NCBI RefSeq assembly: GCF_028473645.1
Contig: NZ_CP097269.1
Span: 4,668,001 to 4,732,000, forward strand
Origin: Acidovorax sp. GBBC 1281
Lineage (GTDB): Bacteria; Pseudomonadota; Gammaproteobacteria; Burkholderiales; Burkholderiaceae_C
DNA: 64,000 nucleotides
Direction: 5' to 3'
The notes beneath the pieces were generated by a model. That model searched no databases and had not been told where the DNA came from. It was given only the letters and a program-made list of their open reading frames with translations. Positions 53,300 to 62,800 of the stretch are shown here, piece by piece. How positions within the stretch are numbered: position 1 is the stretch's first letter; every line of letters begins with the position of its first letter. Made by a program: the position numbers and the translations under genes.

Positions 53300-54363
53300 G
53301 CGGCCTCCGCGCGGTCGCGCCACTGCCGGTCGCTCTCGAAGCGCCCGGCAAACCGCCGCGCCAGGGCGCGCAGCACGGGCTGGCGCACGTACACCGCGTG
53401 GCGCGTGAAGGTAAAACGCGCGCCCAGGCTGCGCTTGACCTCCGGGTCCGTCCAGCCGGCGACATAGTGCGTGAGGCCGTGCGCCAGCGCGTATTCGAGG
53501 TTTTCCATCCAGCTCACGAAGTACAGGTTGGCCTCGCGCGCGGCCGGATAGGCCAGCCCGATGTACTTGTCCACCAGGCGGCCGCCATGCACGTAGCACA
53601 GGTTCCAGCCCAGCAGCTCGCCCGTGGCGGCGTGGCGGTATTCGAAGGCGATGCCGCCGCTGGATGCATCGCGCAGCACGGCGGCGAAGAAACCGCGCGT
53701 GAGCCGGTCGAAGTGCACCTCGCTCTGCGCGTACACGGCCTCGTACAGCGCGTAGTAGGTATCCACCACCGCGTCGTCGGCAAAGGCCTCGCCCGTGGCG
53801 ATGTGGCGCACCGCCAGCCCCGCGCGGCTGCGCAGCTTGCGGCGCAGGTTCTGGCGCCGGCTGGCGGACAGGCGGCCCAGGTAGTCGGCGATGCTCGCGA
53901 AGTCGATGGGCACATAGGCCAGCGCCTGCCCTTCAACCAGCACGAAGCCTTGGCGCTCGCAGGCGTGTGCCAGGGCGGCCGCGTAGGCGTTGTCGGCGTC
54001 GGACAGCAGGGGCGACTGCTGCGGAAGGTCCTTGATGATGGACAGCGCGAAGCGCCGCCCCGGCCCCGCGCGCACGGCCTGCGCCAGGGCCTCGGGCGCG
54101 GTGCCATCCGCGGGCAGCGGTGCGTATTCGGTCACCGTGGTGCCCACGAACCCCGTGGCCACCCGCAGCCAGCGGGACCAGCGCGCGAACAGCGGCAGCG
54201 CACGCACCCGGGCCTTGAGCGCATCGTCCGCCGTGGTGAGCAGGTCCAGCGGCGCCGCGAAGGCTGGCGCCGACAGGCCCTGCAGCACCGTGAAGCCCTG
54301 CGGCGGGTGCGCGGCGAAGTGCCCGGCCAGCGCCTGCGGCTCGAGCGCGTTGCGCCAGGGCAT
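53296..54363 (-). CDS. FemAB/GNAT-like acyltransferase (COG3146 type)
   Basis: A 355-residue protein with a duplicated GNAT-like fold: YVPIDFASIADYLGRLSASR, then RRKLRSRAGL, the acceptor region DTYYALYEAVYAQSEVHFDR and GWNLCYVHGGRLVDKYIGLA, and TDPEVKRSLGARF near the end. This is the peptidogalycan-biosynthesis or FemAB-related group, which acylates amines. It overlaps both neighbours (TGATG and ATGA), so all three are co-translated. Confidence 0.8.
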   Translation of the reverse strand: MPWRNALEPQALAGHFAAHPPQGFTVLQGLSAPAFAAPLDLLTTADDALKARVRALPLFARWSRWLRVATGFVGTTVTEYAPLPADGTAPEALAQAVRAGPGRRFALSIIKDLPQQSPLLSDADNAYAAALAHACERQGFVLVEGQALAYVPIDFASIADYLGRLSASRRQNLRRKLRSRAGLAVRHIATGEAFADDAVVDTYYALYEAVYAQSEVHFDRLTRGFFAAVLRDASSGGIAFEYRHAATGELLGWNLCYVHGGRLVDKYIGLAYPAAREANLYFVSWMENLEYALAHGLTHYVAGWTDPEVKRSLGARFTFTRHAVYVRQPVLRALARRFAGRFESDRQWRDRAEAA

Positions 54364-55739
54364 CAGCTGCGCTTGGCGCGCGTCAGGAGCTGCTCCAGCA
54401 GCACCAGGGCCTCGTCGATCTCGGGGCGCGTGATCATGAGCGAAGGCGCCAGCGTGATGACGTTCTTGTAGTAGCCGCCCACGTCCAGCACCAGGCCGCG
54501 CTTCTGGCCCTTGTATTCGAGATTGCCTTCCAGGCCGATGTCCACCATCTTGTCCAGCAGCGCGCGGTTGGGCGTGAAGCCGTCCTCGGTGCAGATCTCG
54601 GCCCGCAGCGCCAGCCCCAGGCCGTCGACGTCGCCGATCTCCTTGTGGCGCTTTTGCAGGTCCTTGAGTCCTTCCAGGAAGTAGGCGCCGCTGTCGCGCA
54701 CCTGGGCGCCGAAGTCCATCTCGTGCGTCATCTTCATCACCTCCAGGCCGAGCGCCGTGCCCAGCGGGTTGGATGCGAAGGTGGAGTGCGTCGAGCCCGG
54801 CGGGAAGATCGTGGGGTTGATCAGTTCCTCGCGCGCCCACAGGCCGGAGAGCGCGTTCAGCCCGTTGGTCAGCGCCTTGGCGAACACCAGCACGTCGGGC
54901 TTCACGCCGAAGTTCTCGACCGACCACAGCTTGCCGGTGCGCCAGAAACCCATCTGGATCTCGTCCACCACCAGCAGCACGCCGTGCTCGTCCAGCACCT
55001 TCTTGAGGCCCTTGAAGAAATTGGCCGGGGGCACCACGTAGCCGCCCGTGCCCTGGATGGGCTCGACATAGAAGGCCGCGTATTCGCACTGGCGCGTCTT
55101 GGGGTCCCACACGGCGTGGTATTCGTTCTCGAACTTGCGGGCGAACTCCCGCACCAGCGATTCGGAGTATTCCTCGGCCGTCATGCCCTTGGGGCGGCGG
55201 AACGGGTAGGGAAACGGCAGGAACTGCGCGCGGTCGCCGAAGTGGCCGAAGCGGCGGCGGTAGCGGTAGCTGGAGGTGATGCTGGAGGCGCCCAGCGTGC
55301 GGCCGTGGTAGCCGCCTTCGAAGGCGAACATCAGGCTTTTGCCGCCGGTGGCGTTGCGCACCACCTTGAGCGAATCCTCGATGGCCTGCGCGCCACCCAC
55401 GTTGAAATGCACGCGGCCCGCATTGCCCCACTTGGCTTCGGCGTCCTGGGCGATGAACTTCGCCAGCTCGATCTTCGTGGGGTGCAGGTACTGGCTGGCG
55501 ACCTGCGGCAGCGTCTGCAGCTGGCGGATCATGACCTCTTCCAGCCGCTTGTTCTTGTAGCCGAAGTTCACGGCCGAGTACCACATCTGCAGGTCGAGAT
55601 ACGGGGTGCCTTCGCCGTCGTACATGTAGCTGCCATCGCAACTGTCGAAGATCTTGGGCGGATTGACGTAGTGGACGGTATCGCCGAACGAGCAGTACTT
55701 TGCTTCGTCGGCCAGCAGTTGGGCGTTGTCTTGGCTCAT
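54363..55739 (-). CDS. Class III PLP aminotransferase
   Basis: A 458-residue fold-type-I enzyme of the ornithine/4-aminobutyrate aminotransferase class. GGAQAIEDSLKVVRNATGG binds PLP phosphate, FEGGYHGRTLGA follows, VVDEIQMGFWRTGK holds the ring Asp259, and LVFAKALTNG the Schiff-base Lys288. Typical substrates are omega-amino groups of diamines or amino acids. First gene of the minus-strand operon; a ribosome site AGCCTTTTCCGAC is weak. Its set ends 12 bp from the facing set. Confidence 0.88.
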   Translation of the reverse strand: MSQDNAQLLADEAKYCSFGDTVHYVNPPKIFDSCDGSYMYDGEGTPYLDLQMWYSAVNFGYKNKRLEEVMIRQLQTLPQVASQYLHPTKIELAKFIAQDAEAKWGNAGRVHFNVGGAQAIEDSLKVVRNATGGKSLMFAFEGGYHGRTLGASSITSSYRYRRRFGHFGDRAQFLPFPYPFRRPKGMTAEEYSESLVREFARKFENEYHAVWDPKTRQCEYAAFYVEPIQGTGGYVVPPANFFKGLKKVLDEHGVLLVVDEIQMGFWRTGKLWSVENFGVKPDVLVFAKALTNGLNALSGLWAREELINPTIFPPGSTHSTFASNPLGTALGLEVMKMTHEMDFGAQVRDSGAYFLEGLKDLQKRHKEIGDVDGLGLALRAEICTEDGFTPNRALLDKMVDIGLEGNLEYKGQKRGLVLDVGGYYKNVITLAPSLMITRPEIDEALVLLEQLLTRAKRS

Positions 55740-56053
55740 GTCGGAAAAGGCTCCAGAGGGTTGGCGTGCATGCAGTGGCATCCCGCAACGGGCTTGGCCT
55801 TCAGCATCTGCAGCGCAGTCTGGCCCCCCAACCTTGACCGTCTATCGAGCGTTTGTGTGCAAATCGTGGAGCGCCACGGCCTCCTACGAGAAGCAGTGGA
55901 TATCAATCCTGATGGAAGCTATGTCAGGGCTGCCACATGCCAGAGATGTTACGTACGAGGTTGTTACACAAAAGCGATTGACGAGAATCACATCAATACA
56001 AATAATTCCGCCCTTCGGAAAGTTCCTAACAGCTAATTTACCGAGGGAGGAAA
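55740..56053. other. Intergenic region at the edge of an AT-rich island
   Basis: 314 bp between the divergent aminotransferase and the first island gene. Base composition falls from GC-rich to AT-rich at about 55850. No terminal repeats, integrase, tRNA or target duplication seen. The last 15 bp hold the strong ribosome site GAGGGAGG of the next gene. Promoters for both directions must lie here, but none is convincing by eye. Confidence 0.5.
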
Positions 56054-56602
56054 ATGAAAATCAAATACCTATGCCATCCGTTGATTGCTTTTTTAGGGCT
56101 GACGCATGCGCCCGTTGGACTCACTCAGGAACCGGTTCTACCGGATGTAACCGTGATAGCTAGTCCAGATCCCGTTACAGGGTTTTTCGGCAGCCCAGGT
56201 TTTTATGGAACGGTTGTTTTGGGTGACAGCATTGACATCATGGCGCAGATGTCTGCCATTGAAAGCGGAACCAGCGTCTGTGTGGCGCGGGTCAGTTCAG
56301 GCGCTAAAAGCACGACAAGGAACTCGGACGTGACCAATCGCTGGCTTGCCGCCCAAGAGGTGTTCAATTACATGACAAACCTTGGAACGATGGACTCTTA
56401 TCGAGATTTCGCCAGGGATTTCAAAATTTCAATGAATGGCGTTACCTACAACGGATTTACCGTTTCTTATGCGGACGGCAGCAGAGAAACCTGGGCCATT
56501 AATCCGGGCTACAAATACTCATCAATCAAGCTGATAGACACTCCATACCCCGACTCTATCAATACCAATAAGCCGAGCCATCGCAAATGCAACGAGGGTT
56601 GA
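56054..56602 (+). CDS. Secreted protein of the AT-rich island, unknown
   Basis: A 182-residue protein with a signal-like start (MKIKYLCHPLIAFLGLTHAP). The mature part is polar: VLPDVTVIASPDPVTGFFG, GTSVCVARVSSGAKSTTRNS, then YADGSRETWAINPGYKYSSI. I recognise no domain. The ribosome site GGGAGG lies 6 nt before the ATG. AT-rich codons differ sharply from the flanking genes, indicating transfer. It probably forms a unit with the 329-residue gene 6 bp downstream. Confidence 0.75.
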   Translation: MKIKYLCHPLIAFLGLTHAPVGLTQEPVLPDVTVIASPDPVTGFFGSPGFYGTVVLGDSIDIMAQMSAIESGTSVCVARVSSGAKSTTRNSDVTNRWLAAQEVFNYMTNLGTMDSYRDFARDFKISMNGVTYNGFTVSYADGSRETWAINPGYKYSSIKLIDTPYPDSINTNKPSHRKCNEG

Positions 56603-56608
56603 AAAAGT

Positions 56609-57598
56609 ATGCGCAAAAACATGAAAAGGCTTGCTGCAATTTCAGTGATAGGAATCATTGCAGTGGTTGTCACTTTGAAGGTCACCAATGAAGTTCCAGA
56701 ATCCACGCCCGCTCACGTAGCAAACGGCGCACATGACACTGCAAGTTCGCAGTTGGAAATTACGGCGACCGTTGACGAATCTCGACAGAAGCCTAGTGAA
56801 ATTCCCTCGAAAAATGTGGCTTTATCTGCTCAGATTTTGAGCCGGTATAACGATTCAAAAGACCTTCGCGAATTTGTAATATACGCAATGAAACATCCGG
56901 AATTGGGTGGTACTTATTACGCAGTCCACGCCTTATCTCAATGCAAAAGCGTTGTTGCCGACGGAAAATACTTCAAGCAAGTACAAACGCCATACAGCGC
57001 CGATAAAACCAATTCAGATTACACCTCCATCTCCAAATCGGCTGATATTTTGCGCGCCCAGTGCGCAAACTTCATCACGAGCGAATTATCTGACAGCAGA
57101 ATCGCCGAAGTCAAATCAGAGGGCGTACAAAAGAAAGATCCTTTGCTCATCGCGGAAAGAAATTTCCTAGAAAAGATCAACAGCCCCGCAAACAATAAGG
57201 AAGAGCAGCAGCAAAATCGAAAATCAGCATTAACCCAACTGCTGGCAACCCAAGACCCCATGGTTATCGAAGATATAGGTCCGCGGATAGCGCTGCAGGT
57301 TGACCCCGATACAGGAGTACGCGGATACAAATTCAACGATCATTTCTATCCACTTGCCTCTGATACCGATGTGGGCCTTGCCATATACCTTCTTCCCTGT
57401 GGCTTGGGCTTGAATTGCAATTCGACCGAATTTGACGTAGCCAGCCGCTGCGCTTCTGGCGTCGAATGTTCAGACAGCAGGATGGACTACGTAAAAAGCA
57501 TGTTGAAAGAGAAGCCCGGTGCTTACGAAAAAGTGATAAAAGTTTATGAAGAAATGATCAACGCGATTGCGCGCGAGAATGTATCCTCATTTCTTTGA
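56609..57598 (+). CDS. Membrane-anchored protein of the AT-rich island, unknown
   Basis: A 329-residue protein with one N-terminal membrane helix (LAAISVIGIIAVVVTLKV) and a large polar domain expected in the periplasm. Four or more Cys residues (QCKSV, RAQCANF, LLPCGLGLNC, RCASGVECS) could form disulfides. No family recognised. It follows the secreted protein by 6 bp, preceded by GAGGGTTG. AT-rich codon use as in its neighbours. Confidence 0.75.
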   Translation: MRKNMKRLAAISVIGIIAVVVTLKVTNEVPESTPAHVANGAHDTASSQLEITATVDESRQKPSEIPSKNVALSAQILSRYNDSKDLREFVIYAMKHPELGGTYYAVHALSQCKSVVADGKYFKQVQTPYSADKTNSDYTSISKSADILRAQCANFITSELSDSRIAEVKSEGVQKKDPLLIAERNFLEKINSPANNKEEQQQNRKSALTQLLATQDPMVIEDIGPRIALQVDPDTGVRGYKFNDHFYPLASDTDVGLAIYLLPCGLGLNCNSTEFDVASRCASGVECSDSRMDYVKSMLKEKPGAYEKVIKVYEEMINAIARENVSSFL

Positions 57599-57714
57599 AA
57601 TGAATCAAGTGATCGTATAGATCAACTGAAAACTCTGAGAAATTCCTCTACCAGCATTTGATATGGTGCTGAGTAGAACTAATTTTTAGATGTGAAAAAA
57701 CCGTCCATAACAAC

Positions 57715-57720
57715 GGAGGT
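57715..57720 (+). promoter_or_regulatory. Ribosome binding site deciding a TTG start
   Basis: GGAGGT stands 4 nt before TTG 57725. This perfect site makes TTG the start of the STM2901-like gene rather than the in-frame GTG at 57692, which has no such site. Confidence 0.8.
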
Positions 57721-57724
57721 TAGA

Positions 57725-58156
57725 TTGAGCAACACCTATACTTTTGGCATTCATGAACAACTGGAAACTCAAGAACTATTCTTTCTAGTCTTTGTAGACA
57801 CCGCAGCACGGCACTTCGGCGTAGAAGACATTACGGCGTTGGGAGCAATTATTGCAGGCTACCCTATGCTTCCCACTCGGGGAAAATTTGGTGGCACTAC
57901 CAAAGGAACATCTATTGCCTCTGTCGTATCAAGAAAAGCTCTTCCTTTTGAACTGAAATACAAAATCCTTCCCACAATCACTTGGAAGAGTATGCTCCAG
58001 TTAAAGGTGTTGTTTGTTAAGAATATAGGCACATTTGTAGGACGATCCATTCCAGTGATTGGGGTTGTTATGCTCGCTTATGACGCCTACAGAATCTCCA
58101 CTGAATCCGTGCGTGCATACAATGCAATCGCAAAAGAAGATGACAGGATTTTTTAA
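57725..58156 (+). CDS. STM2901-family protein
   Basis: A 143-residue protein that I recognise as the STM2901 family of enteric bacteria: ELFFLVFVDTAARHFGVEDI, PMLPTRGKFGGTTKGTSIAS, FELKYKILPTITWKS and NIGTFVGRSIPVIGVVMLAY, then YNAIAKEDDRIF. Two hydrophobic segments suggest membrane contact. The function is unknown. As in Salmonella, a DUF1493 gene follows directly (TAATG overlap), so the pair moves as a unit. TTG start by ribosome-site evidence. Confidence 0.8.
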   Translation: MSNTYTFGIHEQLETQELFFLVFVDTAARHFGVEDITALGAIIAGYPMLPTRGKFGGTTKGTSIASVVSRKALPFELKYKILPTITWKSMLQLKVLFVKNIGTFVGRSIPVIGVVMLAYDAYRISTESVRAYNAIAKEDDRIF

Positions 58157-58524
58157 TGAAAAGACATCTTATCGAAGAAATAGAGGATTTCGCCAGAAAC
58201 GAATCTGGAATTTTCCCGAGCAAAACCATAAATCAACTCACAACAATTGAGGACGATCTGCAAATTACAGGAGACGACGCAGTTGATTTCATGGAAAAGT
58301 TCTTTGATAAATTCGAAGTAGATTACGAGGCATTCGAATTCCAAAGATACTTTAATGGAGAGGGCTTGAATCCACTCAAAATGCTGTTATTGCCCTTGCC
58401 TGGTTTTCGGGCGAAGCTAAGAAAAGAGGTAATGAAAGTTCCACTTACATTGGAAATGCTCGCCAGAGCCGTTGAATTAAAGAGATGGGACGCTGCAAAA
58501 ATTGAAGGGCGAAATGCGGAATGA
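58156..58524 (+). CDS. DUF1493-family protein
   Basis: A 122-residue acidic protein of the DUF1493 family, partly similar to acyl-carrier proteins in its helical pattern: ARNESGIFPSKTINQLTTIE, then DDLQITGDDAVDFMEKFFDK and FEFQRYFNGEGLNPLKML. It lacks the DSL phosphopantetheine motif of true carriers (here ITGDDA). Its start overlaps the stop of the STM2901-like gene, implying a functional pair, perhaps toxin/immunity or effector/partner, which is unproven. Confidence 0.8.
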   Translation: MKRHLIEEIEDFARNESGIFPSKTINQLTTIEDDLQITGDDAVDFMEKFFDKFEVDYEAFEFQRYFNGEGLNPLKMLLLPLPGFRAKLRKEVMKVPLTLEMLARAVELKRWDAAKIEGRNAE

Positions 58525-58649
58525 GCTAAATCGCCCGAAGGACGTGCGATGAGCCAGATATGGATGACCATCGCGATTACACGGGAGAGCGTTCTTCATT
58601 CCGTTGATTCACAACCATTCCACTACGCTTTATACAAACTTCCCTACAC

Positions 58650-59699
58650 ATGCACGACTCCCTCCTCACGCCTGAACGATCTTCTGAAAAGATTCCGACT
58701 CTATATAGGCCTCTCAAAACCACCATAAAACCCTGGATCTTCGAACAGCTGAACACTTCCGCCGATCCCGCTGCGTCAGCCCATTGCCGCGACGCATTTC
58801 AAGAAGAGTTCGCGTGGCGCCTCAAACTGTGGACCGAAGCCGAGCATCTTGGCTTTCACGGAATATTCTTCAGTGAACACCACTTCAGCGGTGCCCGGAT
58901 TTCCCCTGCTCCTGGCATCCTTGCCGCCGCCCTCGCAGCCAGAACGCGAACTTTGCGCATCGGCATCCTGGGCTGGGTACTGCCCCTTTGGCACCCGTGG
59001 CGTTTTTTGGAAGAGGTGGGCATGTTGGACCACCTGAGCGGGGGACGACTGGAAGTCGGCGTTGCCCGTGGTTCCAACCCGCTGGAAGCGCATGCCGTCG
59101 GCATTGCCCAAGAGGACATCGCTCCTATGTTCGATGAAGCGCTGGAAATTCTGGACAAGGCATGGAGCCATCCGACGTTATCGCACCAGGGCAAATATTG
59201 GTCGTTCGACCAATTGCCCGTGCTGCCCAGGCCGCTCCAGCGGCCCGGCCCGCCGGTGTGGGCCACCATCCGCAGCAATGCTTCGGCGCAAGAGGTTGCG
59301 AAACGGGGGTACAAGGCGTGCACCGGCTTCTTGGCGACGCCGCAGATCAAGGAACTCTTCGACAACTACCGGAGTGCATGGACCGCGAACGGCCATCCCT
59401 GCAACCCTGAGCAATTGGCTGTCCGCCGCTGCATCTTCGTCGCCCAGAGCGCCTCGGAGGCAAGGGAACATGCCCAGGCGGCACAAACGCAGATTCCATC
59501 CATCCTGACGGACGACATCATCGCGGGCACCCCGGTCGAAGTGATCGAGCAAATCGTTGAACAAGCAAGGCTGACAGGTGCCGCCAACATCGTCGGATTC
59601 TTTGCGGGTAATCGAGAAAACCGGGCTTCTTTCGAAAATTCCTACCGGCTTTTCGGCACCAAAGTCATCCCCACGCTGCAGCGCACGCCCATGAATTGA
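58650..59699 (+). CDS. LLM-class flavin-dependent monooxygenase
   Basis: A 349-residue luciferase-like TIM-barrel protein: GFHGIFFSEHHFSGARISPA, ILGWVLPLWHPWRFLEEVGM then LDHLSGGRLEVGVARGS, and AQEVAKRGYKACTG. It needs FMNH2 from a reductase not found here. Codon use returns to the GC-rich style, so it belongs to the resident genome. It is convergent with uvrA. Confidence 0.88.
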   Translation: MHDSLLTPERSSEKIPTLYRPLKTTIKPWIFEQLNTSADPAASAHCRDAFQEEFAWRLKLWTEAEHLGFHGIFFSEHHFSGARISPAPGILAAALAARTRTLRIGILGWVLPLWHPWRFLEEVGMLDHLSGGRLEVGVARGSNPLEAHAVGIAQEDIAPMFDEALEILDKAWSHPTLSHQGKYWSFDQLPVLPRPLQRPGPPVWATIRSNASAQEVAKRGYKACTGFLATPQIKELFDNYRSAWTANGHPCNPEQLAVRRCIFVAQSASEAREHAQAAQTQIPSILTDDIIAGTPVEVIEQIVEQARLTGAANIVGFFAGNRENRASFENSYRLFGTKVIPTLQRTPMN

Positions 59700-59802
59700 A
59701 GGCGTTCGAGCGCCGTGCATCGGCTTGGCGCGCACCTCTGAATGCATGGGGAGAACCATGGGGACTCCACCTCAAGTCCCGTGCGTTCTAAAAACCAGCC
59801 CC

Positions 59803-62800
59803 CTATGGCCGCGCCAGCACGGGCCCCAGGGCCTTGCCGGTGTGCGTCCCGAGCCGCACCACGTCTTCCGGCGCAGCCGCCGCGACGATGCGGCCCCCTT
59901 CCCGGCCGCCCTCCGGCCCCAGGTCGAGAATCCAGTCGGCTTCGGCGATCACGTCCAGGTCGTGCTCGATGACGACCACGCTGTGCCCGCCGTCCACCAG
60001 CCGGTGCAGCACCTGGATGAGCTTGTGCACGTCGGCCATGTGCAGGCCCACCGTGGGCTCGTCCAGCACGTAGAGCGTGTGCGGCGCCTTCTGGCCGCGG
60101 CGGCCGACCTCGTCGCGCACCTTGGTCAGCTCGGTCACCAGCTTGATGCGCTGCGCCTCGCCGCCCGACAGCGTGGGGCTGGGCTGGCCCAGCGTGAGGT
60201 AGCCCAGCCCCACGTCCTTCAGCAACTGCAGCGGGTGCGCGATGCTGGGCATGCTGGGGAAGAACTCCACCGCCTCGTCCACTTCCATCTGCAGCACGTC
60301 GCCGATGCTCTTGCCGCGCCAGGTGACGGCCAGCGTCTCGGGATTGAACCGCGCGCCGTGGCAGGTTTCGCAGGGCACCTTCACGTCGGGCAGGAAGCTC
60401 ATGGCGATGGTGCGGATGCCCTGGCCTTCGCAGCCCGGGCAGCGCCCTTCGCCGGTGTTGAAGCTGAACCGCCCGGCGGCGTAGCCCCGCGCCTTGGCCT
60501 CCAGCGTTTCGGCAAACAGCTTGCGGATGGTGTCCCAGAAGCCGATGTACGTGGCGGGGCAGCTGCGCGGCGTCTTGCCGATGGGGGTCTGGTCCACCTC
60601 CAGCACGCGGTCCACCGTCTCGAAACCCGACAGGCCGGTGCAACCCACGAGCGGCGGCGCCTTGCCAGCGTCCATCGCATCGCGGCCGGCCCGGGTCGAG
60701 CGCTGCTGCACCCACGCCTGCACGTTGGCCAGCAGCACGTCGCGCGCCAGGGTCGATTTGCCCGAGCCGCTCACGCCGGTCACGGCCACCAGCCGGTTGA
60801 GCGGCACGCTGGCCGTCACGTGCTGCAGGTTGTGCAATTGGGCGCCGCGAACGGTCAGCCAATGCTCCGGCTCGGCCGTTTTGGCATCATTTTTGCCTTG
60901 CGCCCTAGTGCTATATGCGGTGGCAGCTATCGAAATAGTAGCGTCCGAGCGGGCAATGTGCACCGGCGGCACCACCGGGCGACGGGCCTGCAGCGGGTGC
61001 CGCATGGCGTGCAGCAGGTAGCGGCCGGTCTGCGAGTCCTCGGCGGCCTGCACGTCGGCCACGCTGCCCTGCGCCACCAGCCGCCCGCCGCGCTTGCCGG
61101 CACTGGGGCCGATGTCGATGATGTGGTCGGCGCGGCGGATGGTGTCCTCGTCGTGCTCCACCACCACCAGCGTGTTGCCCTTGTCGCCCAGCTTGTGCAG
61201 GGCGTTCAGCAAAATCTGGTTGTCGCGCGCATGCAGGCCGATGGTGGGCTCGTCCAGCACGTAGCACACGCCCTGCAGGTTGCTGCCCAGTTGCGCCGCC
61301 AGGCGGATGCGCTGCGCCTCGCCGCCCGACAGCGTGGGCGCACCCCGGTCCAGCGTGAGGTAGCCCAGGCCCACTTCTTCCAGGAATTCGAGCCGGCTCT
61401 GGATTTCGGGGATCAAATCGCGGGCGATGTCGGCCTCGCGCTGGCTCAAGCCCGCCCCCTGCTGCAGCGCCTCGATCCACTGGCGGATGTCGGTGACCGA
61501 CAGCGCGGCGATGTCGGCAATGCCCACGCCCGCGCGGCCAGCGGCGGCGTTCTCGCCGAAGCGCACGGCGCGGGCCGTGGCGTTCAGCCGCGTGCCCTGG
61601 CAGGTGGGGCAGGTGGGGCAGGCCACGTCCTCGGCTTCGGGCTCGGCGAAGGTCTGCTCGCGGCCCTTTTCCTTGTCGTCCTGCACCGAGTCGTCGAAGA
61701 CCTTGCGCTGCTCTTTGGTGAGCTTGACACCCGTGCCCACGCAGTCCGGACACCAGCCGTGCTTGCTGTTGTAGGAGAACAGGCGCGGGTCCAGCTCGGC
61801 ATAGCTGGTGGCGCACACGGGGCAGGCGCGCTTGGTGGAAAACGCCTGCAGCGCGCCGATGTGCGCGGTGGCGCCGCCGGCCACCATGGCGTCCTTCAGA
61901 CCGTCCAGCTGGCTCAGCACATGGACCACGCCCTTGCCCAGTTCCAGCGCGCGCGCCAGCGACGAGCGCAGCAGCCCTTCGTTCTCGGGCGACACATCCA
62001 GGCTGACCACGGGCAGCTCGATGGTGTGTTCCTTGAAACGGTCGATGCGCGGAAAGCCCGTGGTCGGCAGAAAGTGCCCGTCCACGCGCAGATGGGTGTA
62101 CCCACGCGGACGCGCCCAGTCGGCCAGTTCGGTATAGACCCCCTTGCGGTTCATCACCAGCGGCGCGAGCAGGCCGATGTGCTGGCCCTTGAAGTGGCGC
62201 AGCAATTGCGCGGCGATGCTGTCGGGCGTCTGCGGCTGCACGGCGGCGCCGTCGTGCACGCAATGCTGCACGCCGAGCTTGACGTACAGCAGGCGCAGGA
62301 AGTGCCATACCTCGGTGGTCGTGCCCACCGTGCTCTTGCGCCCGCCGCGCGACAGGCGCTGCTCGATCGCCACCGTGGGCGGAATGCCGTACACCGCGTC
62401 CACCTCGGGCCGGCCCGCCGGCTGCACGATGGAGCGCGCATAGGCGTTGAGCGATTCGAGGTAGCGGCGCTGCCCTTCGTTGAACAAAATGTCGAACGCC
62501 AGCGTCGATTTGCCCGAGCCCGACACCCCGGTGATCACGTTGAACTGGCCGCGCGGAATGTCCACGCTCAGGTTCTTGAGGTTGTGCTCTTTGGCATTGA
62601 TGATCTGAATGGCGTTTTTGGCCGCCGGCGCATGTTCCGCTAGGGCACGTTGCTTCTCTTTTCGTAGCACCGCCGCCTTTTCGTGCACCGAGTGGCCGCC
62701 CGCGCCCAGGGCCTGCTCGTACTCGCGCAGCGCGGCGCCCGTGTGCGAGGTGGGGTGCTGGCGCACGTCCTCGGGCGTGCCCTCGGCCACCAGCAGGCCG

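Noticed and set aside
58156..58524. DUF1493 protein as an acyl carrier protein
   Set aside because: The helical pattern is suggestive, but the DSL phosphopantetheine-attachment Ser is missing.
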